A stretch of 6,106 nt of DNA from an uncultured Flavobacteriales bacterium (lineage in GTDB: Bacteria; Bacteroidota; Bacteroidia; Flavobacteriales_D; Sanyastnellaceae). The notes under the pieces were generated by a model. The model worked only from the letters and a program-made list of their open reading frames with translations. It ran no database searches and was not told the origin of the DNA. Of this stretch, positions 6,066-6,106 are shown piece after piece. Both the position numbers and the translations under genes were made by a program. The stretch is from assembly GCA_913057815.1 (NCBI GenBank), contig CAJXOV010000152.1, positions 1 through 6,106 of the forward strand, in the 5' to 3' direction. Numbering within the stretch: position 1 is the first letter of the stretch; each line of letters begins with the position of its first letter.

Positions 6066-6106
6066 CTGTCTCTTATACACATCTGACGCTGCCGACGAAT
6101 AGAGAG
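6066..6106 (-). other. Nextera Read-1 adapter plus i5 index, not genomic
   Basis: Bases 6066-6098 are the reverse complement of the complete 33-base Nextera Read-1 adapter, starting with the mosaic end CTGTCTCTTATACACATCT at 6066-6084. The final eight bases, ATAGAGAG (6099-6106), are the reverse complement of CTCTCTAT, an i5 index I recall as Nextera N502/S502. This is the order expected when a second read runs through a short fragment into the adapter. Genomic DNA ends at about 6065. Confidence 0.98.

Noticed and set aside
1..6106. Terminal inverted repeats suggesting a composite transposon around the whole window
   Set aside because: The repeats are Nextera adapter sequence, with primer bases outside the mosaic end and an index at one end. 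There is no transposase and the contents are housekeeping genes.

Overview
The window looks like an ordinary chromosomal segment from a member of the Bacteroidota, captured as an assembled contig that still carries library adapter at both ends. The assignment rests on AT-rich DNA, no Shine-Dalgarno motifs before the starts (upstream stretches are A/T-rich instead), and protein types typical of that phylum: a DUF2795-type acidic small protein, a roughly 418-residue stand-alone aspartate kinase with a TTLGREGSD motif, and a MutS whose clamp and C-terminal sequences resemble Cytophagia/Flavobacteriia proteins. A cytophagalean source is my best guess, from recall and not from a search.

Bases 1-24 and 6066-6106 are not genomic. 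They are the Nextera/Tn5 transposase Read-1 adapter (19-base mosaic end plus the adjoining primer sequence), and at the right end also eight bases that fit an i5 index. The biological insert is therefore about 25-6065. Both outer genes are cut by the insert ends and have acquired false start codons from adapter sequence (MYKRQ on the left, MCIRDR on the right).

Left part, plus strand: the C-terminal half of an HD-superfamily phosphohydrolase (25-585), then after 11 bases an aspartate kinase (597-1853), probably one transcript. Middle (1854-2209): a 356-base convergent intergenic region with a strong plus-strand terminator, a strong minus-strand terminator, and an unexplained structured stretch between lysC and its terminator that could be a small RNA, a long 3' UTR or a decayed small minus-strand gene. 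Right part, minus strand: a DUF2795 gene (2210-2431) that appears to be its own unit, and a tightly spaced mutS - tetR - cobalamin adenosyltransferase cluster (6065 down to 2596; gaps of 19 and 12 bases), probably one operon.

The genes do mostly unrelated housekeeping work: nucleotide hydrolysis, entry into lysine/threonine/methionine synthesis, mismatch repair, and making adenosylcobalamin. I see no defence system, mobile element, CRISPR array, tRNA or rRNA. The points worth a second look are the adapter artefacts, the structured intergenic region, and the linkage of a TetR regulator to the B12 adenosyltransferase.
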